A stretch of DNA of 64,000 nucleotides, from contig NZ_JBLTYX010000004.1 of NCBI RefSeq assembly GCF_048066115.1, forward strand, positions 1 through 64,000, in the 5' to 3' direction. Shown here in pieces: positions 17,350 through 25,646 of the stretch. Source of the DNA: Niveispirillum sp048066115. Its GTDB lineage: Bacteria > Pseudomonadota > Alphaproteobacteria > Azospirillales > Azospirillaceae. Below the pieces are notes generated by a model. It saw nothing but the letters and a program-made list of their open reading frames with translations, searched no databases and was not told where the DNA came from. Within the stretch, counting starts at the first letter, position 1. Each line of letters starts with the position of its first letter. A program made the position numbers and the translations under genes.

Positions 17350-19116
17350 TTATACCAGCACCATCCCCTCCTCCGGCGTCGCCTCGGCCACGCGGTCCGC
17401 CGGGCCCAGCAGCATTTCGTTATGCGCCTTGCCGCCGGGGATCATGGGGAAGCAGTTTTCCTTCTGGTCCACGCACATATCGACGATCACGGCGCGCGGG
17501 GTGGCGATCATCTCGGCGATGACATCGTCCACTTCCGACACCTTGCTGGCGCGCAGGCCCACGCCGCCGAAGGCATCGGCCAGCTTCACGAAGTCGGGCA
17601 GCGCCTCGGAATAGCTTTCCGAATAGCGCGAGCCGTGCAGCAGCTCCTGCCACTGCCGGACCATGCCCATCCATTGATTGTTCAGGATGAACACCTTGAC
17701 CGGCAGACGGTATTGCAGGGCCGTCGACATCTCCTGGATGTTCATCTGGATCGACGCTTCGCCCGCCACGTCGATGCACAGCGCGCCGGGATTGGCGATC
17801 TGGGCGCCGATGGCGGCCGGCAGGCCATAGCCCATGGTGCCCAGGCCGCCCGAGGTCAGCCAGCGGTTGGGCTTGTTGAAGGGCAGGAACTGGGCGGCCC
17901 ACATCTGATGCTGCCCCACCTCGGTGGAGATGAACACGTCGTCGCGGCCCTGGATGGCGGCGCGCAGACGCTCCAGCGCGTATTGCGGCTTGATGACCTT
18001 GTCGGTCTTCTCGTACTGCAGGCAGTCCTTGGACCGCCAGACGGCGATCTGGTCCCACCAAGCTTTCAGCGCCGCCTGGTCGGCCCGCTTGTTGCGGGCC
18101 TTCCAGATGCGGATCATGTCTTCCAGCACATAGGCCGCATCGCCGACGATGGGCAGATCGACGCGGATATTCTTGTTGATGTTCGACGGATCGATGTCGA
18201 TATGTATCTTCTTGGAGTTCGGGGAGAACTCGCTGACCTTGCCGGTGACGCGATCGTCGAAGCGGGCGCCGACCGAGATCATCAGGTCGCAGCCATGCAT
18301 GGCCAGATTGGCCTCGTACGTGCCGTGCATGCCCAACATGCCTAGCCATTGCTGATCATGCGCCGGATAGGCGCCCAGGCCCATCAGGGTGGTGGTGCAG
18401 GGATAGCCCGTCATGCGCACCAGCTGGGTCAGCAACTGGCTGGCCACCGGACCGGAATTGATGACGCCGCCGCCGACATAGAAGATGGGACGCTTGGCAT
18501 TGGCCAGCATCTCCACCGCCTCCTCGACCTTGTTCAGGTCGGGCTTCACCTGCGGGCGGTAGCTCTTGGGCTGGCTTTCGCCCGGCGTGCGATAGACGCC
18601 GTCGGCGAACTGCACATCCTTGGGGATGTCGATGACGACAGGGCCCGGACGGCCATTCTTGGCCACATAGAACGCCTCGTGCAGCGTACGGGCCAGATTA
18701 TTGGCGTCCTTGACCAGGTAATTATGCTTGGTCGCCGGACGGGTGATGCCGGTCGTGTCGCATTCCTGGAAGGCGTCGTTGCCGATCAGGTGGGTGGGCA
18801 CCTGACCCGTCAGGCAGACGATGGGAATGCTGTCCATCAGCGCATCGACCAGACCGGTGACGGCATTGGTGGCGCCGGGGCCGGACGTGACCAGCACGAC
18901 ACCGACCTTGCCGGACGAGCGCGCATAGCCTTCCGCCGCGTGGACGGCAGCCTGTTCGTGGCGAACCAGGATGTGCTTGATCTGGTTCTGCTTGAACAGC
19001 GCGTCATAGATGGGTAGTACCGCCCCACCCGGATACCCGAAGATCGTGTCTACACCCTGGTCCCGAAGGGCCTTGATGACGATTTCCGCACCGGAGAGGA
19101 TGGTTCCCGAAGACAT
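17350..19116 (-). CDS. ilvB: Acetolactate synthase large (catalytic) subunit
   Basis: ThDP- and FAD-dependent condensation of pyruvate with pyruvate or 2-oxobutyrate. The 588-residue protein has the N-terminal PYR domain (VDTIFGYPGGAVLPIYDAL; catalytic Glu in VRHEQAAVHAAEGYARSSG), the central domain, and the PP domain with AGEASIQMNIQEM and LNNQWMGMVRQWQ. The ATG at 19116 is preferred to an upstream TTG at 19131. A hairpin with a T-run lies between it and miaA. Confidence 0.95.
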   Translation of the reverse strand: MSSGTILSGAEIVIKALRDQGVDTIFGYPGGAVLPIYDALFKQNQIKHILVRHEQAAVHAAEGYARSSGKVGVVLVTSGPGATNAVTGLVDALMDSIPIVCLTGQVPTHLIGNDAFQECDTTGITRPATKHNYLVKDANNLARTLHEAFYVAKNGRPGPVVIDIPKDVQFADGVYRTPGESQPKSYRPQVKPDLNKVEEAVEMLANAKRPIFYVGGGVINSGPVASQLLTQLVRMTGYPCTTTLMGLGAYPAHDQQWLGMLGMHGTYEANLAMHGCDLMISVGARFDDRVTGKVSEFSPNSKKIHIDIDPSNINKNIRVDLPIVGDAAYVLEDMIRIWKARNKRADQAALKAWWDQIAVWRSKDCLQYEKTDKVIKPQYALERLRAAIQGRDDVFISTEVGQHQMWAAQFLPFNKPNRWLTSGGLGTMGYGLPAAIGAQIANPGALCIDVAGEASIQMNIQEMSTALQYRLPVKVFILNNQWMGMVRQWQELLHGSRYSESYSEALPDFVKLADAFGGVGLRASKVSEVDDVIAEMIATPRAVIVDMCVDQKENCFPMIPGGKAHNEMLLGPADRVAEATPEEGMVLV

Positions 19117-19149
19117 GGCAGACGCTTTCAAACTGTTCCAACTGGGTTG

Positions 19150-19190
19150 AAAAACGCCGCCTTTCGCAGGGGCGAAGGGCGACGTGGCGG
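19150..19190 (-). terminator. Hairpin with T-run between miaA and ilvB
   Basis: On the minus strand CGCCCTTCG and CGAAAGGCG (one mismatch) flank CCCCTG, followed by GCGTTTTTC. It may terminate miaA transcripts. It stands only about 37 bp before the ilvB start, so an attenuator role for ilvB is possible. A weak promoter candidate (TTGACC, 17 bp, TAGGGT) overlaps the miaA stop. Confidence 0.5.
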
Positions 19191-19216
19191 CACCCTAGAT
19201 GGAACCGGAAAGATGG

Positions 19217-20191
19217 TCAACCCATTTTGGCAATGTTCTTAGTCATGCCTGTCATGATCCGGTCATAAAGTTTCGCGAACGCCGTTTCAGATGCAAGTTC
19301 CGTCGAATCCAACCGCAGTGCGGCAGGCATCTGGTTGCGGAACCATGTAAGCTGGCGCTTGGCGTAATTGCGGGTCAGCTGCTGGGCCTTTTCGGTCGCA
19401 GCATTCCGGTCCAGGGTGCCAGAGAGCATGGAAGCGATCTCCGGCACGCCCAGCGCCTTCATCGCCGGCAATGCCGGATCGAGGCCCTGGGCCATCAAAG
19501 CCGCCACCTCCTGTTCCGCACCCTGTTCCAGCATCAGCAGGAACCGCCTGTCACACTGGGCATAGAGCCGGGGGCGCGGGGGTTCGACCACCAGGGTCGT
19601 GAAGGACAGGTGCGTGGGTGCGTCGGTGGGCGGGGCCGATTGCCAGTCGCTGATCGACCTTCCGGTGGCCTGGATCACCTCCCAGGCGCGGATCAGGCGC
19701 TGGCTGTCGGTCGGGTGCAGGCGCGCGGCCGTGACGGGATCGATTTCGGCCAGACGGGCGTGCAGAGCCGGGCTGCCGATCTCCGCCTGCAGGTCCATGG
19801 CGGCTTGACGCGTCCCCGCCGGGATCTCGGGAATGTCGGACAGGCCCTGCATAAGCGAGCGCAGGTAAAGCCCGGTGCCACCCACGACGATGGGCAAGCG
19901 GCCGGCGGCGTGTGCTGCATCGATCTCCGCCAGCGCCAGTTCCCGCCAGCGCGCGGCACTCATCCGGGTAGAGGCTGGAACGACACCATATAATGTGTGT
20001 AGTGCCTGGGCCTCATCCGCCGCCGACGGGCGGGCGGTGACGATGTGCAGATCGGCATAGACCTGCATGCTGTCGGCATTGATCACCACGCCATTGGCGC
20101 GTTTGGCCAGGGCCAGGGCCAAGCCCGACTTGCCCGACGCCGTGGGGCCGCCGATGACGAGGACGGGGCGGGGATCGGTGGGTTCGGACAT
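19217..20191 (-). CDS. miaA: tRNA dimethylallyltransferase
   Basis: Adds the isopentenyl group to A37 of UNN-reading tRNAs. The 324-residue protein has the P-loop GGPTASGKSGLALALA, the substrate motif NADSMQVYADL, and GGTGLYLRSLMQGL. The start at 20191 gives the family N-terminus. The C-terminal region (YAKRQLTWFRNQ) is typical. It is upstream of ilvB on the same strand, 100 bp away with a hairpin between. Confidence 0.96.
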   Translation of the reverse strand: MSEPTDPRPVLVIGGPTASGKSGLALALAKRANGVVINADSMQVYADLHIVTARPSAADEAQALHTLYGVVPASTRMSAARWRELALAEIDAAHAAGRLPIVVGGTGLYLRSLMQGLSDIPEIPAGTRQAAMDLQAEIGSPALHARLAEIDPVTAARLHPTDSQRLIRAWEVIQATGRSISDWQSAPPTDAPTHLSFTTLVVEPPRPRLYAQCDRRFLLMLEQGAEQEVAALMAQGLDPALPAMKALGVPEIASMLSGTLDRNAATEKAQQLTRNYAKRQLTWFRNQMPAALRLDSTELASETAFAKLYDRIMTGMTKNIAKMG

Positions 20192-20261
20192 GGGGAGATC
20201 GGGATCGCAGTGCATGGGCTGTGGTAGCGTCCCCTTGGATTCGTGGCAAGCGGTTGGCCAC

Positions 20262-20300
20262 TTGGAATTCAAGCCCATTACATTATAATTCCGGAAATTA
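20262..20300 (+). promoter_or_regulatory. Promoter and palindromic operator of the Phd/PemK-like pair
   Basis: TTGGAA (20262-20267) and TATAAT (20284-20289) are 16 bp apart. An imperfect palindrome TAATTCCGGAAATTA (20286-20300) overlaps the -10 box, as expected for autorepression by a Phd-type antitoxin. The GGAGG site for the antitoxin is at 20311-20315. Confidence 0.65.
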
Positions 20301-20320
20301 CGGATTTTATGGAGGCAACC

Positions 20321-20590
20321 ATGGTCGCCGTCACCGCTACGGAGTTCGCCAAGAATTTCGGCCGCTACAAGGAGGCCGCCCAGCGCGAACCGGTCGCCAT
20401 CACCAGCCATGGCCGCACCAGCGGCTATTTCATGTCGGCACCAGCCTTCGAGGAATATCAGCAACTGAAGGCCAAGGCCGCCCGTATAGCCTTCAGTATC
20501 GAAGAACTACCCGACGAGATTGCCGATGCCATCGCGAAGGCGTCCATGGACCCATCGCACGCGCATCTGGACAGGCTGATGGACGAGTAA
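20321..20590 (+). CDS. Phd/YefM-family antitoxin
   Basis: An 89-residue protein with the Phd/YefM N-terminal DNA-binding fold (VAVTATEFAKNFGRYKEAAQREPVAITSHGR) and a charged C-terminal tail that would bind the toxin. The ATG at 20321 is preceded by GGAGG five bases away; the ATG at 20309 would overlap that site. It lies six bases before a PemK-like gene. Binding of its own promoter palindrome is inference from the family. Confidence 0.85.
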   Translation: MVAVTATEFAKNFGRYKEAAQREPVAITSHGRTSGYFMSAPAFEEYQQLKAKAARIAFSIEELPDEIADAIAKASMDPSHAHLDRLMDE

Positions 20591-20596
20591 TCGTCC

Positions 20597-21034
20597 ATGG
20601 CATTGCCCCAACCGGAAAACGGCCTCGTCCTCTCCTATACCTATCTCTGGCGACATGAGGCGGCCGCCGGCCTGACGGAAGGCCGTAAGAACCGGCCGGC
20701 AGCGATTCTTCTCTGCGTGAACCGGATGGATGCCGTAGCACCCCAGGTGACGGTCGCACCCATCACCCATAGTCCACCACAAGACCCGGCCGCTGCCGTG
20801 GAAATCCCGCCTTCTGTGAAAGCCCATTTGGGTCTGGACTACGAGCGGTCGTGGGTCGTGCTGGATGACCTGAACGTCTTCACATGGCCCGGCTTCGATC
20901 TGGCTCCAGTTCCAGGCCACCCCGACCGGTTCGCCTATGGACTGTTACCGCCGGCCTTCTATCGCAGGCTGATCGAACAGTTCGCCCAGTTGCGGCGCGA
21001 GCGGCGTATCGCGGTCCAGACGCGAGCCGATTGA
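20597..21034 (+). CDS. PemK/MazF-like toxin candidate
   Basis: A 145-residue protein. RPAAILL, VTVAPITHSPP and SWVVLDDLNVFTWPGFDL follow the order of PemK/MazF-fold endoribonucleases: an Arg-Pro strand, the central 'apiT' strand, and a D-L strand with a WPG turn. Its position right after a Phd-type antitoxin supports a toxin role. Phd normally pairs with Doc or YoeB/RelE types, so the pairing is unusual. RNase activity is not shown by the sequence. Confidence 0.65.
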   Translation: MALPQPENGLVLSYTYLWRHEAAAGLTEGRKNRPAAILLCVNRMDAVAPQVTVAPITHSPPQDPAAAVEIPPSVKAHLGLDYERSWVVLDDLNVFTWPGFDLAPVPGHPDRFAYGLLPPAFYRRLIEQFAQLRRERRIAVQTRAD

Positions 21035-21130
21035 GAAGCATTCCCGCCCCCCGCCCGCACACCATTGCGCTCCCGCCCGCCAGCGGCGATAAGGGCGGCA
21101 ATCGACCACCCCATATGGACGGGACCTCCG

Positions 21131-22033
21131 ATGCTGCGCCAAGTCTTGACCCTGATCGCCGATCCAGCCGCCCCGGCCCTGGATGATGCCATCGCCAAGA
21201 CGGCGCGTGCCGCCCTGGCCGATCTGGGGGCGGAGACGGCACCGCATGACTGGCTGGCGCCGGGTATCGCCTGCGATATCGGCTTCAACGGGCTGAACGA
21301 TGACCAAGCCCAGGCCGCCGTGGCCAAGGCGCTGGCGGGCAAGCCCATCGATATCGTCGCCCAGGCGGTGGAGGGCCGGCGCAAATCGGTGCTGGTCGCC
21401 GACATGGAATCCACCATCATCCAGCAGGAGATGCTGGACGAGTTAGGCGAGTTGGTCGGGGCCCGCGACCGCATCGCCGCCATCACCCACCGCGCCATGA
21501 ATGGCGAGATCGATTTCAAGGGTGCGCTGCGCGAACGCGTGGCCCTGCTGGCCGGGCTGGATGCCGGCGTTCTGACCCAGATGATCGGGCGCGTCACCTA
21601 TATGCCGGGTGCGGCCACCCTGATCGCCACCTTGAAGAAGCATGGCGTTTACTGCGCCCTGGTGTCGGGCGGGTTCAAGACCTTCACCGCACATGTGCGC
21701 GAGGCGCTGGGCTTTGATGAGGATCAGGCCAACGATTTGATCGTGGCCGATGGCAAGCTGGCCGGCACGGTGTTCGAGCCCATCCTGGACAAGGATGCCA
21801 AGCACCAGGCCCTGATCCGCATCACCGCGGCCAAGCGGGTGCCGGTGGCCGCCAGCATCACCGTGGGCGACGGCGCCAACGACCTGCCCATGTTGCTGGC
21901 AGCCGGCATCGGTGTCGCCTATCACGCCAAGCCCAGCGTCGCCGCCCAGGCGCGTGCCCGCATCGACCATGGCGACCTGACCGCCCTGCTCTATATCCAG
22001 GGGTACAGGGCTGCCGAAATCGTGGTGGTGTAA
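21131..22033 (+). CDS. serB: Phosphoserine phosphatase
   Basis: Last step of serine synthesis, a HAD-family hydrolase. The 300-residue protein has an N-terminal extension of about 90 residues and then the HAD core: VADMESTII (motif I), VSGGFKTF (motif II), and VGDGANDLPML (motif IV). Motif I reads D-M-E-S-T where the family usually has D-M-D-S-T, so the general acid/base Asp is Glu. The start is set at MLRQVLTLIAD. It lies downstream of the toxin-antitoxin pair, probably with a separate promoter. Confidence 0.9.
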   Translation: MLRQVLTLIADPAAPALDDAIAKTARAALADLGAETAPHDWLAPGIACDIGFNGLNDDQAQAAVAKALAGKPIDIVAQAVEGRRKSVLVADMESTIIQQEMLDELGELVGARDRIAAITHRAMNGEIDFKGALRERVALLAGLDAGVLTQMIGRVTYMPGAATLIATLKKHGVYCALVSGGFKTFTAHVREALGFDEDQANDLIVADGKLAGTVFEPILDKDAKHQALIRITAAKRVPVAASITVGDGANDLPMLLAAGIGVAYHAKPSVAAQARARIDHGDLTALLYIQGYRAAEIVVV

Positions 22034-22086
22034 GAGTATTTACAAATGCAGCATGGTGGGATCACGCCCTTGATGGAGCGCCCGCC

Positions 22087-22722
22087 ATGCCCGATTTTCC
22101 CATCGACACGCTGCTGCTGTTCATGGCGGCCGCCCTGGCGCTAAACCTGACGCCGGGACCGGACATGCTGTTCTGCCTGGGCAGCGGGGCACATCGCGGG
22201 CCCAAGGCCGGCATCGCCGCGTCATTGGGCGTGGCGGTGGGCGCCATGGTGCACACGGCTGCCGCCGCCTTCGGGCTGGCCGGCCTGCTGATGGCGTCGC
22301 CGACCCTGTTCGAGATCGTGCGCTGGACCGGGGCGGCCTATCTGGTCTGGCTGGCCTGGAACACGTTCCGCGCCGCCCCGCCGGCGGCGGAGGGCACCAG
22401 GGTCACGCAAAAGGATATCCGCCGCATCTTCCTGCGCGGCATGGTCACCAACCTGCTGAACCCCAAGGTGGCGATCTTCTTCCTGGCTTTCCTGCCGCAA
22501 TTCATCGATCCGGCGCGGGGCAGCGTCATCATCCAGGCCCTGGTGCTGGGCACGATGCTGAACATTTCCGGCACCATCGTGAACGCCCTGGTCGGCATCG
22601 GTGCCGGTGGGCTGGGACGGCAGCTGGCGCGCAACCCGCTGGCGGCCAAGGTGTTGAACTGGGCGTCGGGAACGGTGTTCCTGGGCTTGGCCGTGCGCTT
22701 GGGGCTGATGAGCCGGGTGTAA
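22087..22722 (+). CDS. LysE/RhtB-family amino-acid exporter
   Basis: A 211-residue inner-membrane protein with about six hydrophobic segments and the family N-terminal signature LNLTPGPDMLFCLGSGAHRGPKAGIAASLGVAVG. It exports amino acids or homoserine-type compounds; the substrate cannot be read from sequence. GGAG lies eight bases before the ATG. It follows serB by 53 bp, perhaps in the same transcript, and is convergent with the PaiB-like gene across repeat copy B. Confidence 0.88.
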   Translation: MPDFPIDTLLLFMAAALALNLTPGPDMLFCLGSGAHRGPKAGIAASLGVAVGAMVHTAAAAFGLAGLLMASPTLFEIVRWTGAAYLVWLAWNTFRAAPPAAEGTRVTQKDIRRIFLRGMVTNLLNPKVAIFFLAFLPQFIDPARGSVIIQALVLGTMLNISGTIVNALVGIGAGGLGRQLARNPLAAKVLNWASGTVFLGLAVRLGLMSRV

Positions 22723-22731
22723 GACCATATC

Positions 22732-22828
22732 CCGGTGATCGTAACCGATCACCGGCCTCAGTCGCCGGCGCCGCCATCCGGCGGCTTGGCTACGCGCCAC
22801 AAGGCGCGCGGCGGCAGTCGCCGCCGAA
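22732..22828 (+). repeat. Structured intergenic repeat, copy B
   Basis: Plus orientation. It opens with a CCGGTGATCG/CGATCACCGG hairpin (22732-22755), then CCTCAG, CCGCC/GGCGG stem, TTGGCTACGC core, GCGCC/GGCGC stem and CGGCGGC-AGTC-GCCGCCG hairpin. It lies between convergent genes. Confidence 0.8.
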
Positions 22829-22839
22829 CCAATTCCCGA

Positions 22840-23430
22840 TCAAGGGATGGCCAGCACACCCTCCATCCCGGCGCGGATGGTGGCGCGGTCGGCCACGTCC
22901 TTGTTCTGGCTGAGCTTGGCCTTGCCTTCCAGCCGCTCAACATGCAGCACCAACCCGACAATGCCGCGCAGGTTGGCGGCGATGAAGTCGGCCGGCGCGT
23001 CGGAGACTTTCCAGGGGCTTGCCCGCCCGCCCTCATGCCGGTTGGTCAGGCGGGTAACGATGTCCAGCACCCCATCGGCATCCTCCACCGCCTCCAGCCG
23101 TCCATGGGCGTGGACGGTGACATAGTTCCAGGTGGGTACCACCTTGCCCGTCGCCGCCTTGGCCGCATACCAGGCGGGAGCGACGTAGCCGTCGCCGGCA
23201 TTGAAGATGGCCAGCGAGGGCACCGACGGGTCGAACCGCTTCCAATGCGGATTGGCACGGGCCACGTGGCCGATCAGGCGGATATCCCCGTGCGAGCGAT
23301 CCAGCAGCAGCGGCAGCGGCGTGGACAGCAGGCCGCCCTGCCCCAGACTGACCAGGGTGGCGAAGTTCTGCTGTTCAAGGACGCCAAGCGCGTCCTCTTC
23401 TTCCATCTTGAAATGTGTCGGCATGTACAT
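22840..23430 (-). CDS. PaiB-type FMN-binding negative regulator
   Basis: A 196-residue protein of the PaiB/FMN-binding split-barrel family. It starts MYMPTHFKMEEEDALGVLEQQNFATLVS and contains HVARANPHW and WNYVTVHAHGRL, which are conserved landmarks. In Bacillus PaiB represses protease and sporulation genes; in other bacteria the role is open and an enzymatic role is possible. The start at 23430 matches family length. It is divergent from chrA. Confidence 0.85.
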   Translation of the reverse strand: MYMPTHFKMEEEDALGVLEQQNFATLVSLGQGGLLSTPLPLLLDRSHGDIRLIGHVARANPHWKRFDPSVPSLAIFNAGDGYVAPAWYAAKAATGKVVPTWNYVTVHAHGRLEAVEDADGVLDIVTRLTNRHEGGRASPWKVSDAPADFIAANLRGIVGLVLHVERLEGKAKLSQNKDVADRATIRAGMEGVLAIP

Positions 23431-23571
23431 GGGGCAAGGGTCCTGGATCGGGGGTCCTTCTTCCTGACGCAGAACGGGCGGACGCGCATTCATTGTCTTG
23501 TCATAAGGACAAGGTTGCATCCGCAACCGCCTGCCCGCAGCATCACCCGGATTTCAACGGGGGAAAATACG

Positions 23572-24837
23572 ATGCCCGGTTTCAGGGAGGCTTTGCGGTT
23601 CTGGTTCTGGCTGGGCTGCGTCAGTTTCGGTGGGCCGGCGGGGCAGATCGCTCTGATGCAGCAGGAACTGGTGGATAAGCGTCGCTGGATCGACGCCACG
23701 CGCTTCCTGCACGGGCTGAACTTCGCCATGCTGCTGCCGGGCCCGGAGGCGCAGCAATTGGCGACCTATGTCGGCTGGCGGATGCACGGTACCATCGGCG
23801 GCCTGGCAGCGGGCGGGCTGTTCGTGCTGCCGGGTGCGCTGGTGCTGCTGGGCCTGTCCTGGCTGGCGGCAGAACATGGCGATCTGGCCTGGGTGGCGGC
23901 CCTGTTCGACGGGGTGAAGCCGGTGGTCATCGCCATCATCGCCGCATCGGTCTGGCGTCTGGGCCGGCGCACGCTGAAGGGGCCGGCACCGCTGATCCTG
24001 GCCGGTGCGGCCTTCCTGGGGCTGTATCTGGGCCACCTGCCCTTTCCCGTGCTGATCGCCGGGGCGGCCCTGATCGGCTATCTGGCGGCCAGGGCGGGCA
24101 AGCCTTTATTCGCGCCGGCGGGCCATGGCAGCATGGATGACGGCTTCGTGCCGGACGACCGGCCGGTGGACCGCAGCGCCGGACGCTTGCTGCGCCTGTC
24201 GCTGATCTTCGCCGTGTTGCTATTGGTGCCGGTGGTGGGTGTCGTGCTGCTGCTCGGGCGCATGCCCTGGGCCGATATCGCCGACCTGTTCACCAGTGCC
24301 GCCTTCATCACCTTCGGTGGCGCTTATGCGGTGCTGCCCTATATCGCCGAACGGGCGGTGGAGACCTATCAGTGGCTGACGCCGGCCGACATGCTGAACG
24401 GCATGGCACTGGCAGAGAGCACACCGGGACCGCTGATCCTGGTCACCCAATATGTGGGGTTCTTCGCGGGCTGGAACAATCCGGGCGCCCTGTCGCCGGG
24501 AATGGCCGGGCTGATGGCGGCGGCGCTGACCACCTATGTCACCTTCCTGCCCTGCTTCTTCTTCATCTTCGCTGGTGCGCCCTATGTGGAGGCGCTGATC
24601 CATAACCGGGCCGCCGCCGGCGCCCTGGCCGCCATCACCGCCGCCGTGGTGGGGGTGATCCTGAATCTGGGCGTGGTGCTGGGGGAGCAGGTGCTGGTGC
24701 CGGGTGGAAAGCCTGACCTTGTGGCGTGCGCCGTCGCGACGGTAGCGCTGGTGGCCCTGCTGCGCTTCAAGCTGGCCGTGCACTGGCTGGTGCTGGCGGG
24801 GGCAGGATTTGGCTTGGCGCGGATGGCATTGACCTGA
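23572..24837 (+). CDS. chrA: Chromate transporter (CHR family, two-domain)
   Basis: A 421-residue membrane protein made of two homologous halves, each with a CHR signature (first half FGGPAGQIALMQQELV...LPGPEAQQLATYVGW; second half FGGAYAVLPYI...ESTPGPLILVTQYVGF). About ten to twelve membrane segments are visible. Family members efflux chromate by proton-driven transport, though many homologues have untested substrates. GGGG lies upstream of the ATG. It is convergent with the Lrp gene. Confidence 0.9.
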   Translation: MPGFREALRFWFWLGCVSFGGPAGQIALMQQELVDKRRWIDATRFLHGLNFAMLLPGPEAQQLATYVGWRMHGTIGGLAAGGLFVLPGALVLLGLSWLAAEHGDLAWVAALFDGVKPVVIAIIAASVWRLGRRTLKGPAPLILAGAAFLGLYLGHLPFPVLIAGAALIGYLAARAGKPLFAPAGHGSMDDGFVPDDRPVDRSAGRLLRLSLIFAVLLLVPVVGVVLLLGRMPWADIADLFTSAAFITFGGAYAVLPYIAERAVETYQWLTPADMLNGMALAESTPGPLILVTQYVGFFAGWNNPGALSPGMAGLMAAALTTYVTFLPCFFFIFAGAPYVEALIHNRAAAGALAAITAAVVGVILNLGVVLGEQVLVPGGKPDLVACAVATVALVALLRFKLAVHWLVLAGAGFGLARMALT

Positions 24838-24839
24838 AA

Positions 24840-24954
24840 CCACGGTCATTTCCCATGACCGTTGGAGGCCGGCGACTGCCGGCCCGCGGCCACGTGGTCG
24901 CGTAAGCCAGGCCGCCGGATGGCGGCGCCCGGCTTCTCGAGGGAACAATGCACA
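24840..24954 (-). repeat. Structured intergenic repeat, copy C
   Basis: Reverse orientation. Its terminal hairpin (24842-24862, ACGGTCAT/ATGACCGT) and its GCGACCACGTGG stem nearly match copy F, so C and F are the closest pair. The CCCTC border adjoins the T-run of the Lrp terminator. Confidence 0.8.
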
Positions 24955-24986
24955 AAAAGAATGGGGCGCCTTCGGACGCCCCATTC
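24954..24986 (-). terminator. Intrinsic terminator of the Lrp-type gene
   Basis: GAATGGGGCG (24959-24968) pairs with CGCCCCATTC (24977-24986) around a UUCG-containing loop, followed on the minus strand by TTTTT. Confidence 0.9.
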
Positions 24987-24989
24987 TGA

Positions 24990-25511
24990 TCACTCTTCGA
25001 AATCCTCGTCATCGTCGTCCTTCGACTCCGGGCCGACATCGACATCGATGGGCACGCCCGGCGCGTATTTGGACTGGCGGATGGCCAGGGCCGACTTCAC
25101 ATGGCTGACATTGGGGGCCGCCGTCAGCTTGGTGGTCAGGAAGCGCTGATAGCTGTCCCAGTCGACGGCGACCACCTTCAACAGGAAGTCTGTCTCACCG
25201 GCCAACATGTTGCACTCCCGTACCTCCGGCCAGGAATTGACCAGGGCTTCGAAGCGCTTCAGATCGCTTTCCGCCTGGGACGACAAGCCGACCTGTGCGA
25301 AAACCGTGACATGGAAGCCCATGGATTCCGGATTGATGTCGGCATGGTAGCCGCGGATGTATCCCGCCTCCTCCAGCGCGCGGACACGCCGCAGGCAGGG
25401 AGGGGCCGAAATGCCGGCACGCCGCGCCAATTCCACATTGGTCATCCGGCCGTCCGCCTGCAGGTCGCGCAGGATGCGCCGATCAATTCGGTCGAGTTTG
25501 ACCCGCCGCAT
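24990..25511 (-). CDS. Lrp/AsnC-family transcriptional regulator
   Basis: A 173-residue regulator. It has an N-terminal winged HTH (LDRIDRRILRDLQADGRMTNVELARRAGISAPPCLRRVRALE) and a C-terminal RAM/ACT-like ligand domain, then an unusual Asp/Glu-rich tail of about 12 residues. It probably senses an amino acid. The ATG is preceded by GGAG. A 13-bp palindrome AACTCC-A-GGAGTT at 25523-25535 lies just upstream and is a candidate self-operator. It is divergent from the ELM1-like gene. Confidence 0.92.
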   Translation of the reverse strand: MRRVKLDRIDRRILRDLQADGRMTNVELARRAGISAPPCLRRVRALEEAGYIRGYHADINPESMGFHVTVFAQVGLSSQAESDLKRFEALVNSWPEVRECNMLAGETDFLLKVVAVDWDSYQRFLTTKLTAAPNVSHVKSALAIRQSKYAPGVPIDVDVGPESKDDDDEDFEE

Positions 25512-25621
25512 GGTGATTTTTTAACTCCAGGAGTTCTTGATTTGAGCAAGGATATTACACGGGACGCTCCTGCCCGCAAGGGCGACCCGGTTTGCGACAC
25601 AAAATTTCCTGGGGACAAGTC

Positions 25622-25639
25622 TTCGCATACGTATGCGAA
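25622..25639. promoter_or_regulatory. 18-bp perfect palindrome just before the ELM1-like gene
   Basis: TTCGCATAC and GTATGCGAA are exact inverted halves with no spacer. It ends eight bases before the ELM1-like ATG and 111 bp from the Lrp start. It looks like an operator or a translation-blocking hairpin; which one cannot be told. Confidence 0.6.
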
Positions 25640-25646
25640 CAACAAA

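Noticed and set aside
19117..19216. Leader peptide for ilvB attenuation
   Set aside because: The only frame found is Pro/Arg-rich without runs of Val, Leu or Ile.
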